64,000 nucleotides of DNA from Microbacterium terricola. Lineage in GTDB: Bacteria > Actinomycetota > Actinomycetes > Actinomycetales > Microbacteriaceae. Below, piece after piece: positions 1 to 8,373 of the stretch; the first letter of the stretch is position 1; each line of letters opens with the position of its first letter. Made by a program: the position numbers and the translations under genes. Location of the stretch: NCBI RefSeq assembly GCF_027943945.1, contig NZ_AP027141.1:2232001-2296000 (forward strand). Reading direction: 5' to 3'. The notes below the pieces were generated by a model that had not been told where the DNA came from, did no database searches, and saw only the letters and a list, made by a program, of their open reading frames with translations.

Positions 1-1662
1 CATCGCGAGCACGGCGGTCGTCCCGGCGGCGGGGTCGCGCAGGCTGCGCGCCGAGCCGACGAGCGAGGCCACCCCTCGTCCACCGCGGGCCGCGCGGTAG
101 GTGGCGGCGATCGGCAGCGGGTGCAGTCGCACGAAGATGAGGGCGAGCGCGACGGTTGCGAGCAGAGGCGCGACGACGACCAGCGGGTCGATGCCCTCGG
201 TCGCGGCGCCGACCCCGCGGACCACGAGCTGGACGACGGCGACGACCGCGAGGAGGACGACGACCGTCTCGAGGATGCGGGCGGCCCGACTGCGGACCGG
301 TGCGTCGAGGTCGGCGCGGCCGCCGCGCTCGAGGACCGCCGGACGCAGGCTGAACGCGAGAGCGAGAGCGGGCGCGAGGCCCACCAGCACCGCGACGGCC
401 GTGGGCACCGGCCCCGCGTCGTGCGGAGTCACCGCGACGCCGATGACCGCGCCGATGACCGCGGCGGGCAGACCGAGCAGCAGGCCCTCGCCGAACAGCA
501 GCCGGCGGAGCCGGGCGAGCGGCGCACCGCGTGCGGAGAGGAGGGCCAGGTCGGTGCGTCGGCGGCGGATCATCAGGGTCGCGGCCAGTACGACGAGCGC
601 GACGCTCACGGCGAGCGGCCCGACCGCGGCGACGGCGAGGATCGCGCCGGCGGCGTTCGTGCGCGCGAGCGCCGTCGACAGCACGGTGACGACGTCGCTG
701 GAGAACCGCATCCGCAGCTGGCCGGTGGAATCCAGTGGGACGGAGGTGCTCGTCGCCGCGCGGAACGCCGACAGCATCTCGGTCGGCTCCTGGCCGACGG
801 CCGCGGTTCCGTCGATCGGGTACCAGGCGATGACCCAGGGCTGCTCGCTCAGCGCCGTCGTCGACGCGAGATCGGCCCACGCGGTCGGGGTCACCCAGGC
901 CACCGAGGTCGCGGTGGGGCGCCGGTTGCCGTCGTCGAAGACGGTCGCGGTGAGCGCGGTCGGCAGGTGCAGCCACCGGTCGGCGGCGGGGTCGACGGCC
1001 TCGACCGTGCCGGCGAGCTCGTACACCGGGAAGATCTCGTTCCATCCCTGGTCGAGGTGCGAGCTGTTGACGGGGACGCCGCGGCGTTCGCCCACCGGCC
1101 ACTTCATGGTGGCCGCGGCATCGGCGCTCAGCACGATCTGCACGACCGATGAGTCGGTCGCGTCGTCCGGCCATGCGCCCTCGACGATCGTCAGGTGCTG
1201 CTGCGCCGTCGGCTCGGTGAGCACCTGCACGAGCGACAGCGGGGCGTCCGCGGGAAGGCTCTCGGGAGCGACCGGGAACGGCTCGGCATACTCCGCGAAC
1301 TCGGCGGGACCGGCCAGCGACCGCAGCGCCGGCTCGAAGGCGTCCCGGTTGTCGGCGAGTGCCTGACCGACCGCGCCGAGCACGGGAGCGGCGCCGTCAT
1401 CCCACTCCGCGGCGATGACGGGATCGGTGGGCGGCCCGAAAGCGGGCAGTCCGATCGCGGAGCCGGACAGGTCGCGCGACGTCGCCGGCACGCCGGAGAT
1501 CTGATGCGCCACCTCGTCGCGCACGACCCCGACGAGTGCGCGAGGAGCGGCCGCGATCACGAACGCGGCGAGCACGGTGAGCGCGACGATGACCAGCGCG
1601 GCACTGCGCGGCGTCGCGAAACGGCGGCGCGTGAGGGCGAAGAGGCCAGGTGTCCTGCTCAC
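1..1662 (-). CDS. FtsX-like ABC transporter permease (partial, C-terminus outside window)
   Basis: The reading frame starts at GTG 1662 and stays open to the window edge, giving 554 residues. An N-terminal membrane segment (about residues 17-37) is followed by a long extracytoplasmic region. Membrane segments resume near residue 325 with the RRRRTDLALLSARG-type loop typical of FtsX/MacB permeases. The start overlaps the stop of the upstream permease as GTGA, so the two are translationally coupled and probably form one exporter or lipoprotein-handling complex. The ATPase that would energise it is not in this window and is probably further downstream on the minus strand. The substrate cannot be told from sequence. 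Confidence 0.8.
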   Translation of the reverse strand, partial: MSRTPGLFALTRRRFATPRSAALVIVALTVLAAFVIAAAPRALVGVVRDEVAHQISGVPATSRDLSGSAIGLPAFGPPTDPVIAAEWDDGAAPVLGAVGQALADNRDAFEPALRSLAGPAEFAEYAEPFPVAPESLPADAPLSLVQVLTEPTAQQHLTIVEGAWPDDATDSSVVQIVLSADAAATMKWPVGERRGVPVNSSHLDQGWNEIFPVYELAGTVEAVDPAADRWLHLPTALTATVFDDGNRRPTATSVAWVTPTAWADLASTTALSEQPWVIAWYPIDGTAAVGQEPTEMLSAFRAATSTSVPLDSTGQLRMRFSSDVVTVLSTALARTNAAGAILAVAAVGPLAVSVALVVLAATLMIRRRRTDLALLSARGAPLARLRRLLFGEGLLLGLPAAVIGAVIGVAVTPHDAGPVPTAVAVLVGLAPALALAFSLRPAVLERGGRADLDAPVRSRAARILETVVVLLAVVAVVQLVVRGVGAATEGIDPLVVVAPLLATVALALIFVRLHPLPIAATYRAARGGRGVASLVGSARSLRDPAAGTTAVLAM

Positions 1663-4340
1663 TCGTCCTCCCGCAGCAGCCGGGCGAGGCCGGTCGGCAC
1701 CCGCACGGTCGAGACGATGAGTGCGCAGATCGCAGCCGTCGCGAGGAGGGATGCTGTCAGCAGCCCCCACGGCACGACCAGCGGAACGGGGTACGCCTCC
1801 GGGATCGTGCCGTACGCGGCGCGGACCAGCGGCGGCACGGCGAACCATGCGGTGACGGCGCCGGCGGCGAGTCCGCCGACCACCCCGAACCCGATGGCCA
1901 GCAGATCCTCCCTGGTGCGGACGCCCCCGGCCCGGCGTCGGCCGAGGCCCATCACCGCCAGGAGTGCCAGCTCGCGCGCGTCGCCCCGCCCGCGTGAGCG
2001 CCGCAGCGCGAGCACGACGAACGCGAGCACGGCCGCCCCTGCCGCCGCGAGCAGGAATGCGATCGCGGTGCCCGCCGCGTTCTGCCCCGACCGAGGATCA
2101 GCCACGAGCACCACGGTCTGCGGGTACGCGGCGGCCACCGCGGCGGCGGCCGCGTCCGGCCGGTCCGAGGCGATCCACGCCTGGTTGGCGACGATGGCCG
2201 CCGGCGACAGCAGCGACAGCGTGCCGAGGTCGACGAGGATGCCCTCGCCCGCGGGGGTGCCGGGCAGCACGGGGACGATCTCGGCGACCTCGATGTCGAC
2301 CTCGAAGTCGGGCTGGTCGATCTCGAGCGAGATGGTGTCGCCGACGGCGAGACTCATCGAGTCGGCGAGCGACGCGGTGAGCGCTGCAGGGGCGACGGTC
2401 GGGACGCCCGGGGCGATCGCCCGGGTGGCCGGCGTGGTCGTGCCGTCATAGGCGGGCATGAACTCGAGGGACCCGTCGTCGAGGACGCTGACCGCACCCG
2501 GGGTTCCCGGTGCCGGGGTGAACGCGGACAGATCGACGGCCTCGCCGCCGCTCGTCGCGCTGACCTGCACCCCCATCCCGCCCGCGTAGTACTCGAAGAG
2601 GGCCGCATCGATCGCCACCAGTGACCAGTCGCCGGACGGAGGCTCGATCGTCTCGGTGACGTCCGTGTCCACATCCACCGTGAAGTAGGTGCCGGTCTCA
2701 TCCTCGACGGTCTCCATCCGCGCGTTGGCGAACGAGCGGACCAGCACCTGACCGGACGTGCTCACGAGGGTCGCCTGCAGATTCGCCGCCGTCGGCGAGA
2801 ACTCGACGGACTCGCCGTCGATCTCCTCGGCCGGCGGCGCCGGCGCGATCACCCGGAGGGCGAGGTCGCCGCCGACGAGCGGAACACCCATCTCGGGCGG
2901 GGTGAGCTCTGAGCCGATCGCCGCCGGATCGATCGTTCCTCCGGCGTCGAGCATCACCGCCCCCAGCTGCGACGTCTCGGCCGCCAGCACCGGCAGGCGG
3001 GTGTCAGCGCCCTGCGCCACCAGGGGGCGCACGAGCATCGAACCGGTCTGCGGCTGCGCGGCCGCGGCCACCGCGGCGGGTTCCACGTCGTCGGGGATCG
3101 TCGTCACCCGCACGTCTGCGCCAACGCGCAGCGCCTCCGGGGCGTCGCCGAGAGCGGTGAGACTGCCCTGGTAGGCGCCCGCGACGGTCATGGTGCCCAC
3201 CGCGAACGCCACGACGGCGATGGGCAGCGCGTGGCGGGCCGGGCGGCGGCCGCCCAGGCGCAGGGGGGTGATCGGGAGCACGCCGCGCGTGCGGACGAGG
3301 GATGCCGCCAGCAGGCGCGCGAGCGGCGTCGCCAGGAGGATCGCGACGAGGGCCGCGAGCGCCAGCACCAGCGCGGGGGCGATCGCGACGAGCGGGTCGG
3401 TGACCGCGGCGCCGTCGCCGCGGGTGACGACCGGGGTGCCCGATTGCACGAACTGCCAGGCCGCGACCGCGGTCACCACGGCGAGCAGGATGGCGGTGCC
3501 CGCGCGCGCGATCGTCTCGGCACGCGTGGAGCGGCGATCGACCCCGCGGGCGGTCGCGATCGCCGCGACGATCACCGCGACGCCGGCGACCGCGACCACG
3601 GCCGCGCCCACGACCAGGGGCGCTGCGGCGGGCAGCGTCAGGAGGAGCGCCAGCCCGGTGGCGACGACTGCCCCCACGGCCGCGCCCACGAGGGCGACGA
3701 CGGCGGATTCGAGAGCGGCGAGACCGGCGAGCGAGCGGCGTCGCGCACCGCGGGCGCGCAGCAGCAGCGACTCCGTGTGCCGCGCGCGGACCGGCTCGAG
3801 CGCGACCGCGCCCACGACGACCGCGGTGACGAGGCCGAGCATCCCGACGGCGACCGCCGTGGGCCCCCGGCGCACCGCGACGCCCTCGTCGATGCCGCGG
3901 AGGGTTCGTTCGAGCCCACCGGCGATCTGCACGCGGGCGTCGGTGGCGTCGTCGAGGGCGTCGGGCAGATCGGCGAGCGCGGCGATCAGGCCGGGCAGAT
4001 CCGCCGCGGTGATCGCGGCCGCATCGGGCACGATCACGATCCCCTCGTCGGTGGACTGGATGTCGACGGCCCGGGCGACGCCGTGCGCGCCGAGGACGGC
4101 GGCAGCGGCATCCTCGAGGGAAGGAGCGGACGCATCGTCGGCGACGCTGACGACGACGCGACCGCGGTCGGAGAGCTGATCGCTGAGCGCGGCGCGCACC
4201 TCGCGCGTCTCGACGCCGGCGATCGCGGCTGCCGCACCCACGATGAGGGCGGCCGCGAGCGCGGAGACGGCGGCGAGTGCGAGGAGGGTCGCGGTGGCCT
4301 CGCGCGCGCGCGCGAACGCGAACCGGGATCCCCCGATCAC
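1659..4340 (-). CDS. FtsX-like ABC transporter permease, large extracytoplasmic domain
   Basis: This 893-residue membrane protein has an N-terminal anchor (about residues 15-42), an extracytoplasmic stretch, a four-helix FtsX block (about 165-390), a long Asp/Thr-rich extracytoplasmic domain (about 400-730) and a second block of membrane helices to the C-terminus. This two-block layout is that of actinobacterial FtsX/MacB-type permeases. It is the first gene of a pair with the permease below it (GTGA overlap at 1659-1662). The GTG start has no good Shine-Dalgarno sequence; a six-codon ORF ending across the start codon may deliver ribosomes instead. Substrate unknown. Confidence 0.8.
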   Translation of the reverse strand: MIGGSRFAFARAREATATLLALAAVSALAAALIVGAAAAIAGVETREVRAALSDQLSDRGRVVVSVADDASAPSLEDAAAAVLGAHGVARAVDIQSTDEGIVIVPDAAAITAADLPGLIAALADLPDALDDATDARVQIAGGLERTLRGIDEGVAVRRGPTAVAVGMLGLVTAVVVGAVALEPVRARHTESLLLRARGARRRSLAGLAALESAVVALVGAAVGAVVATGLALLLTLPAAAPLVVGAAVVAVAGVAVIVAAIATARGVDRRSTRAETIARAGTAILLAVVTAVAAWQFVQSGTPVVTRGDGAAVTDPLVAIAPALVLALAALVAILLATPLARLLAASLVRTRGVLPITPLRLGGRRPARHALPIAVVAFAVGTMTVAGAYQGSLTALGDAPEALRVGADVRVTTIPDDVEPAAVAAAAQPQTGSMLVRPLVAQGADTRLPVLAAETSQLGAVMLDAGGTIDPAAIGSELTPPEMGVPLVGGDLALRVIAPAPPAEEIDGESVEFSPTAANLQATLVSTSGQVLVRSFANARMETVEDETGTYFTVDVDTDVTETIEPPSGDWSLVAIDAALFEYYAGGMGVQVSATSGGEAVDLSAFTPAPGTPGAVSVLDDGSLEFMPAYDGTTTPATRAIAPGVPTVAPAALTASLADSMSLAVGDTISLEIDQPDFEVDIEVAEIVPVLPGTPAGEGILVDLGTLSLLSPAAIVANQAWIASDRPDAAAAAVAAAYPQTVVLVADPRSGQNAAGTAIAFLLAAAGAAVLAFVVLALRRSRGRGDARELALLAVMGLGRRRAGGVRTREDLLAIGFGVVGGLAAGAVTAWFAVPPLVRAAYGTIPEAYPVPLVVPWGLLTASLLATAAICALIVSTVRVPTGLARLLREDE

Positions 4341-4357
4341 ACGCGGCGCCTTCGCAT
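4337..4357 (-). CDS. Candidate leaderless arginine-rich leader peptide (MRRRRV)
   Basis: ATG CGA AGG CGC CGC GTG TGA reads as a six-residue peptide whose stop overlaps the GTG start of the downstream permease (GTGA, 4337-4340). A TAGGGT hexamer at 4365-4370 lies seven bases upstream of the ATG, the spacing expected for a leaderless transcript. The arginine codons include CGA and AGG, usually rare in high-GC actinobacteria. If translated, it would couple permease translation to initiation and Arg-codon reading at the 5' end. It could also be chance, since only 21 bases are involved. Confidence 0.35.
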   Translation of the reverse strand: MRRRRV

Positions 4358-4364
4358 GGATTTC

Positions 4365-4370
4365 ACCCTA
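4365..4370 (-). promoter_or_regulatory. -10 element (TAGGGT) for the FtsX permease operon
   Basis: The minus-strand hexamer TAGGGT fits the actinobacterial TANNNT -10 pattern. It sits seven bases before the ATG of the candidate leader ORF, so transcription would start at or next to that ATG. No clear -35 box is seen. Confidence 0.4.
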
Positions 4371-4488
4371 AGCGACGCCGGAGGGTGGTCCCGTCACGCC
4401 TGGTGCGGCATGGCGCGGCGCCATTTCCGGGCACGGGCGTGCTCGCATGCCAGAATGGCGTCGCGCACACACCTGGGGAGGAGCGTCC

Positions 4489-5397
4489 ATGCCGTTAGGG
4501 CTGCCCACTGTCGACGAAGCACGTCACAGCGGTTCCCGCATGGGCGAGACCTATCCGACGATCTGGGATCCGGATGATGTGGTCGTCGGCGATCTCACCG
4601 CCAACACCGGGGATTGGCTCGGCGCCCACCCGACGCGACGCTCAGGGGCGCAGCGGTTCTGGCTCACCACGCTGGCCGTGTGCAGCACGATCGCCGGGTC
4701 CGGGCTCGTCGCCCTCGGCGCGTCGCTGGGCCTCTCGGCCGCGGGTGTCGACCTCCCCCCGATATCGCGGCAGAATCTCGCGATCGCCGCGGTGACCTGG
4801 CTCGTGGCCCTGCTCGGCGTTGCCATCTCGATCATCGGCAACGCCATCAGCCGGACGCGCGCCGTCGCTGCGCGTGCTGATCAGTCGACCCATCTCCACC
4901 GGGTCGCGCTCCATGAGGGCGTCGCCCGGGTGAACAGCCGCCGCGGTGAGGCGCGCACGTTCGGCAGCCTGCCGCCGGCACCCGGCGCCCAGCCCTACGG
5001 CATCTCCGAGCGGGGCGCCGTCGACCTCGCGGCGGCCTGGCTCCGGCATCTCGGCTGCGCGCCGACGGTCTCGGCCGTCCGCACCGAGGGCATCGACATC
5101 CGCTTCGGCACCTGCCTCGTACGGGTGGCGAGCCGGGACGAGGATGCGGCAGCATCCGTGCGCGAACTGGCGGGCTCCGTGGCGGCGCACCCGAATGCAC
5201 GCGGAGTCGCCTTCTTCACGCGGGCGCTCGGCGAGGACGTCACGTCGTTCGCCGATCGTGCCGGCATCGCGCTGCTCGTGATGAACCCGGTCGCCGGGTC
5301 ACTGCATGGCGCGAATCTCGAGGGCCGCGAGATCATGAAGGTCTCGCAGCGCGCCACCGAACGCGCGTCGACCTCCCCCGTTCCGGTGATGGTGTAG
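4489..5397 (+). CDS. Two-TM membrane protein with degenerate Mrr-like (restriction endonuclease fold) domain
   Basis: The chosen ATG follows GGGGAGGAG at 4475-4483 and gives 302 residues. Two membrane helices lie near residues 55-80 and 95-118. The C-terminal region (about 170-280) resembles the Mrr/restriction-endonuclease-like domain: a GAVDLAAAWLRHLG helix, an EGIDIRFGTCLVRVASR strand pair, then VRELAG and a FADRAGIALL segment. Active members carry D...(Q/E)xK; here the Asp is kept but QxK is replaced by RVA, so nuclease activity is doubtful. It stands alone between the permease operon and a two-gene hypothetical operon. It may be a membrane sensor or anchor that keeps only the fold. Confidence 0.65.
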   Translation: MPLGLPTVDEARHSGSRMGETYPTIWDPDDVVVGDLTANTGDWLGAHPTRRSGAQRFWLTTLAVCSTIAGSGLVALGASLGLSAAGVDLPPISRQNLAIAAVTWLVALLGVAISIIGNAISRTRAVAARADQSTHLHRVALHEGVARVNSRRGEARTFGSLPPAPGAQPYGISERGAVDLAAAWLRHLGCAPTVSAVRTEGIDIRFGTCLVRVASRDEDAAASVRELAGSVAAHPNARGVAFFTRALGEDVTSFADRAGIALLVMNPVAGSLHGANLEGREIMKVSQRATERASTSPVPVMV

Positions 5398-5493
5398 CCC
5401 TCCCCCGTCCGACCGGTTAGGGTTCCCCCAACTCCGCGCGTCTTGGGGTCGGCGGCGCGGAGACCGATCAGGGCATCAACCGGGGGGTCTGCC

Positions 5494-5652
5494 ATGGCGA
5501 AACCACCAGCGCGCGACGGCACGTTCGACGGCGAGGTCGAGGTGAGCGACGGGAAGTACTGGACCTGGACCGGACCCGCGACGAGATGGATTCCGAGCGG
5601 CGCGGGCGTCGAGTACAAGGAAGCACCGGCAGACGGGGCGCTCGGCCAGTGA
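5494..5652 (+). CDS. Small hypothetical protein (52 aa)
   Basis: This short acidic ORF is preceded by a G-rich stretch (5481-5487) that may serve as ribosome binding site. Its stop overlaps the next start as TGATG (5650-5654), which supports it being translated with the following membrane protein. It has no signal peptide or membrane helix, and the sequence is rich in Gly, Trp and charged residues (GKYWTWTGPATRW). No family was recognised. Function is unknown; it may be an accessory of its neighbour. Confidence 0.5.
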   Translation: MAKPPARDGTFDGEVEVSDGKYWTWTGPATRWIPSGAGVEYKEAPADGALGQ

Positions 5653-6689
5653 TGGTCAAGAGGAAGAGGGCGAGCAGCGAGCCGGCAGCCGCGCCGCCCG
5701 CGACACCACCCGCCACGCCCGGGACCGACGCCGCGAAGGAGCCGCCTGAGAAGGACGCCGCCCCGATCGGCCGCGCACAGCGCTGGTCGGCCGCGACGAA
5801 GGAGGCGCGCGAGACCATCAAGTGGCTCGCGACCGCGATCGGAGCGGCCGCGGCGCTCGTCTTCGGGGCGGGGCCGCTGCTGACGACCACCGAGCTCGAC
5901 ATCGCGTCGTGGCCGCCCTGGCGGACCGTGGTGTGCCTCGTGGCGGCCGTCGTCGGCGTGGTCGGCGTCGTGCTCGTGATCTGGTCGCTCCTGAAAGCCC
6001 TGACACCGGAGGCCCTCACTCTCGATCAGCTGCCGCCGTCGACGGTCAGGCGGCTGGAGGACTCGGCGGAGACGTCCTTCCCCGGCGACATCAGCTCGAT
6101 CGCCCAGCTCAAGCAGCGCTTCGGCGTCTACCGCGTGGCGATCTTCGAGCTCGGCAAGAAGGAGGCGCTCGCGACCACCGACGCCGAGCGGAAGATCCTC
6201 GGCGAGCTCATCGCGAAGAACCGCGACAACCTGAAGAAGCTGCGCGAGGTCGAGGACGCCATCCTGGAGCAGGGCGCGTTCGAGCTGACCCGCAGCAAGG
6301 TGACGGACCTGCTCGCCCCCGTGCTCGCCGGATCTGCCCTCGCGGTGATCGGCGTGGTCGCGTATCAGCTCGCGATGAGCGGGCCGACGGACCCGCCCGC
6401 GGCGGCGGCGTCCGATCAGATCGGCAGGCTGGTCGACAACGGCAGCATCGCCTCTACGCGCCTGTGGACGGCTCTCGATCTGAGCGCGTGCGAGGTGGAC
6501 GCCGGCAGCATCCCGGTGCTCGTGTCGGGCGGGTCGGGCACCTCAGAGGATCCCTACTCGGTCACCACGATCCCTGCGCGGACCGCGTGCGCGGTCGTGT
6601 CGTTCACCGTCACCGACGACGTCGCGAACGTCGTCCTCCCCGAGGTCGAGAAGGTGACCGTGACGGTGACGCCGGCGCCCGCGGACTGA
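5652..6689 (+). CDS. Hypothetical three-TM protein with charged cytoplasmic linker
   Basis: The 345-residue product begins with a Pro/Ala-rich, Lys-rich tail (1-45). Two membrane helices follow (about 58-78 and 88-112), then a charged helical region (about 120-215) with KKEALATTDAERKILGEL-type heptads that may form a coiled coil. A third membrane helix (about 225-245) leads to a C-terminal domain that should lie outside, ending in a beta-rich VEKVTVTVTPAPAD tail. It is coupled to the 52-residue ORF by a one-base overlap. No family was recognised. Confidence 0.65.
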   Translation: MVKRKRASSEPAAAPPATPPATPGTDAAKEPPEKDAAPIGRAQRWSAATKEARETIKWLATAIGAAAALVFGAGPLLTTTELDIASWPPWRTVVCLVAAVVGVVGVVLVIWSLLKALTPEALTLDQLPPSTVRRLEDSAETSFPGDISSIAQLKQRFGVYRVAIFELGKKEALATTDAERKILGELIAKNRDNLKKLREVEDAILEQGAFELTRSKVTDLLAPVLAGSALAVIGVVAYQLAMSGPTDPPAAAASDQIGRLVDNGSIASTRLWTALDLSACEVDAGSIPVLVSGGSGTSEDPYSVTTIPARTACAVVSFTVTDDVANVVLPEVEKVTVTVTPAPAD

Positions 6690-6701
6690 CGCCGGGGCCG
6701 A

Positions 6702-7478
6702 CTAGTTCAGCGCGCGGGTTCCGGCGGGGATCACCCCGTCGGCGTAGAGGCTCTGCGCGACGTCCTGCAGCGCGGTCAGAGCGACGCGCTGCGTCAGCGG
6801 GCCGTAGGAGATCCTGGCCACGCCGAGCTGCTCGTACTCCCCCGCGGAGAGCGCGCCGGGCAGGCCGATGACGCTGACCTTGCGCTCGCCGATCCCGTCG
6901 ACCAGGCGACGGGTGACGTCGGCGTCGAGGATGCCGGGAACGAACACGGTGGTGGCACCGGCGTCGAGGTAGGCGCGGCCGCGCTCGATCGCGTCGGCGA
7001 TGGACTCCTCCACCGGACGGCCTCCGCCGCGGACGAACGCATCGGTGCGGGCGTTCAGCGCGAACGGGACGCCCTCCGCGTCGCCCGCGGCGATGATCGC
7101 CTGGACGACACCGACCGATTCGGCGAGCGGACGCAGCCGGTCTTCGACGTTGGCGCCGACGACGCCCACGCCGATCGCACGGCGCACCGTCTCGCCTGCG
7201 TCGTCGTAGCCGTCGTCCAGATCGGCCGAGACGGGCACATCACCGGCGGCGTTCACGATGCGGGCGACCATGTCGAGGGTGAGTTCGAGCGGGATCGTGC
7301 CGTCGGAGTAGCCGTACGTCGCGGCGATCGAGTGCCCCGCGGTGGCGAGGGCCTTCGTCTCGGGCAACGCGAGGATCGCCTTCGCGGAGACCACATCCCA
7401 GACGTTGACGACCCGGAGGATCGCGGGAGCGGAGTGCAGCTGAGAAAGGGTCTGTGCGCGGTCGGCCTGTGAACTCAT
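6702..7478 (-). CDS. Isocitrate lyase/phosphoenolpyruvate mutase family protein
   Basis: The 258-residue protein has the PEP-mutase/isocitrate-lyase TIM-barrel pattern: VVNVWDVVSAK near the N-terminus, a VSADLDDGYDD metal-binding segment (about 83-92), ANVEDRLRP, a FALNARTDAF strand and a late GLPGALS segment. The family includes oxaloacetate decarboxylases, methylisocitrate lyases and phosphonate enzymes. The short form without the KKCGH catalytic loop of true isocitrate lyase points to the general PEP-mutase-like group. Substrate is unknown. The start lies six bases after a TAGCGT box, suggesting a leaderless message. Confidence 0.8.
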   Translation of the reverse strand: MSSQADRAQTLSQLHSAPAILRVVNVWDVVSAKAILALPETKALATAGHSIAATYGYSDGTIPLELTLDMVARIVNAAGDVPVSADLDDGYDDAGETVRRAIGVGVVGANVEDRLRPLAESVGVVQAIIAAGDAEGVPFALNARTDAFVRGGGRPVEESIADAIERGRAYLDAGATTVFVPGILDADVTRRLVDGIGERKVSVIGLPGALSAGEYEQLGVARISYGPLTQRVALTALQDVAQSLYADGVIPAGTRALN

Positions 7479-7484
7479 GCCTCC

Positions 7485-7490
7485 ACGCTA
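7485..7490 (-). promoter_or_regulatory. Leaderless-type -10 (TAGCGT) of the PEP-mutase-like gene
   Basis: TAGCGT on the minus strand is followed by six bases and then the start codon at 7478. This spacing puts the transcription start on the start codon itself. Confidence 0.5.
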
Positions 7491-7498
7491 GTGCGCGC

Positions 7499-7888
7499 TC
7501 ACAAGCCGAGGGCGATCACCAGGGTCGCGAGGGCGAGCACGGCGCAGGCCGGCGTCATCGTGGCGCGCTCCGCGCGACTGCGCGAGATCGCGTTCATCAC
7601 GGTGCCGAGCACGAAATAGCCACACAGAACCCAGAGGGCGACGTCGACGAAGATCGTGTCGCCACCGGGGAGCAGCCCTGCCCCGCTCCACAGCAGCGCC
7701 GCGAAGGCCGCGTAGAGCACCACGGAGACGGCGCTGCCGATCCGCAGCCGGGTGGGGAGGACGCGGTGCTGGCCGCCCCACACGAATCGGCCCAGCGGGC
7801 GACCGGCCGCCACCAGCGTCTGCAGGAGGGCGAGCGCTGCGAGCAGCACCGTGGCGACGACGACGGCGATGAGCGTGAGTGCGGGCAC
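7499..7888 (-). CDS. Four-TM hypothetical membrane protein
   Basis: The 129-residue protein has four predicted helices: residues 3-27, about 50-70, about 78-99 and 112-129, with short charged loops (RPLGRFVWGGQHRVLPTRLR; SRSRAERAT). It resembles small integral membrane proteins common next to housekeeping genes in actinobacteria. No catalytic motif is visible. It starts at GTG, six bases downstream of a TACTCT hexamer, so the message is probably leaderless. Function unknown. Confidence 0.7.
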   Translation of the reverse strand: MPALTLIAVVVATVLLAALALLQTLVAAGRPLGRFVWGGQHRVLPTRLRIGSAVSVVLYAAFAALLWSGAGLLPGGDTIFVDVALWVLCGYFVLGTVMNAISRSRAERATMTPACAVLALATLVIALGL

Positions 7889-7894
7889 TGACCG

Positions 7895-7900
7895 AGAGTA
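7895..7900 (-). promoter_or_regulatory. Leaderless-type -10 (TACTCT) of the four-TM protein gene
   Basis: TACTCT (minus strand) then six bases then the GTG start at 7888, the same geometry as other first genes in this window. Confidence 0.45.
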
Positions 7901-7931
7901 GCGGGTCGGTGCGGGCGAACCACGGCGTCCC

Positions 7932-7960
7932 TTGTACCGGCGGATCGACGGTCGTACGAT
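7932..7960 (+). promoter_or_regulatory. Candidate promoter for the 8.0-10.5 kb cassette
   Basis: TTGTAC (7932-7937) and TACGAT (7955-7960) are separated by exactly 17 bases on the plus strand. The match to TTGACA is weak, while the -10 fits TANNNT. Transcription would begin near 7967, leaving a leader of about 55 bases before the ATG at 8022. Confidence 0.4.
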
Positions 7961-8021
7961 CGGCGCAGAGGCCTACTGGGCGGGCATCGGGACCCGGGGG
8001 CACACGTCGCTGGGGGGCTCG

Positions 8022-8306
8022 ATGCAACCGTTCGACCACATCAACATCCAACCGATGTTCCGCACCGACGCCGTGCCGTGCGACGGCACCGTCGGCGACA
8101 TGATCCTGATCAGCCCGCTCGACCGAGGCGAGTTCGACCCCGAGCCGCAGGGTTCGGCCAGCCTGTGGGTCTGCATCAAGTCGTCTTGGGAGCCGGAGGG
8201 GATGCACGCCGTGTGGGCGCGTGTCGCATTCGACGGCGTCGCCCAATGCGATTTCGGCCCTGCCCCGACTCCGCCGCAGAACCGGCCGGAGTTGACGCGC
8301 GGCTGA
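8022..8306 (+). CDS. Hypothetical protein (94 aa), first gene of a three-gene cassette
   Basis: The ATG at 8022 follows a G-rich ribosome binding site (8012-8017); an in-frame longer reading from 7932 would begin inside the candidate promoter, so the short form is preferred. The product is soluble, with three Cys and several Trp (LWVCIKSSWEPEGMHAVWARV). No family was recognised. It lies 67 bases upstream of the beta-repeat protein and reads in the same direction as it and the DDDEN-repeat protein. Function unknown. Confidence 0.5.
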   Translation: MQPFDHINIQPMFRTDAVPCDGTVGDMILISPLDRGEFDPEPQGSASLWVCIKSSWEPEGMHAVWARVAFDGVAQCDFGPAPTPPQNRPELTRG

Positions 8307-8373
8307 ACCGCTCCACCGCACACGCGCTGTCGCACGCCTTGCCGCGTGCGGGCGCCTTCCACAAGGAGGAATC

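Noticed and set aside
101..1366. Plus-strand open frames opposite the FtsX permeases.
   Set aside because: The low-complexity Arg/Ala/Ser/Thr-rich products match no fold; the minus strand shows coherent membrane proteins.
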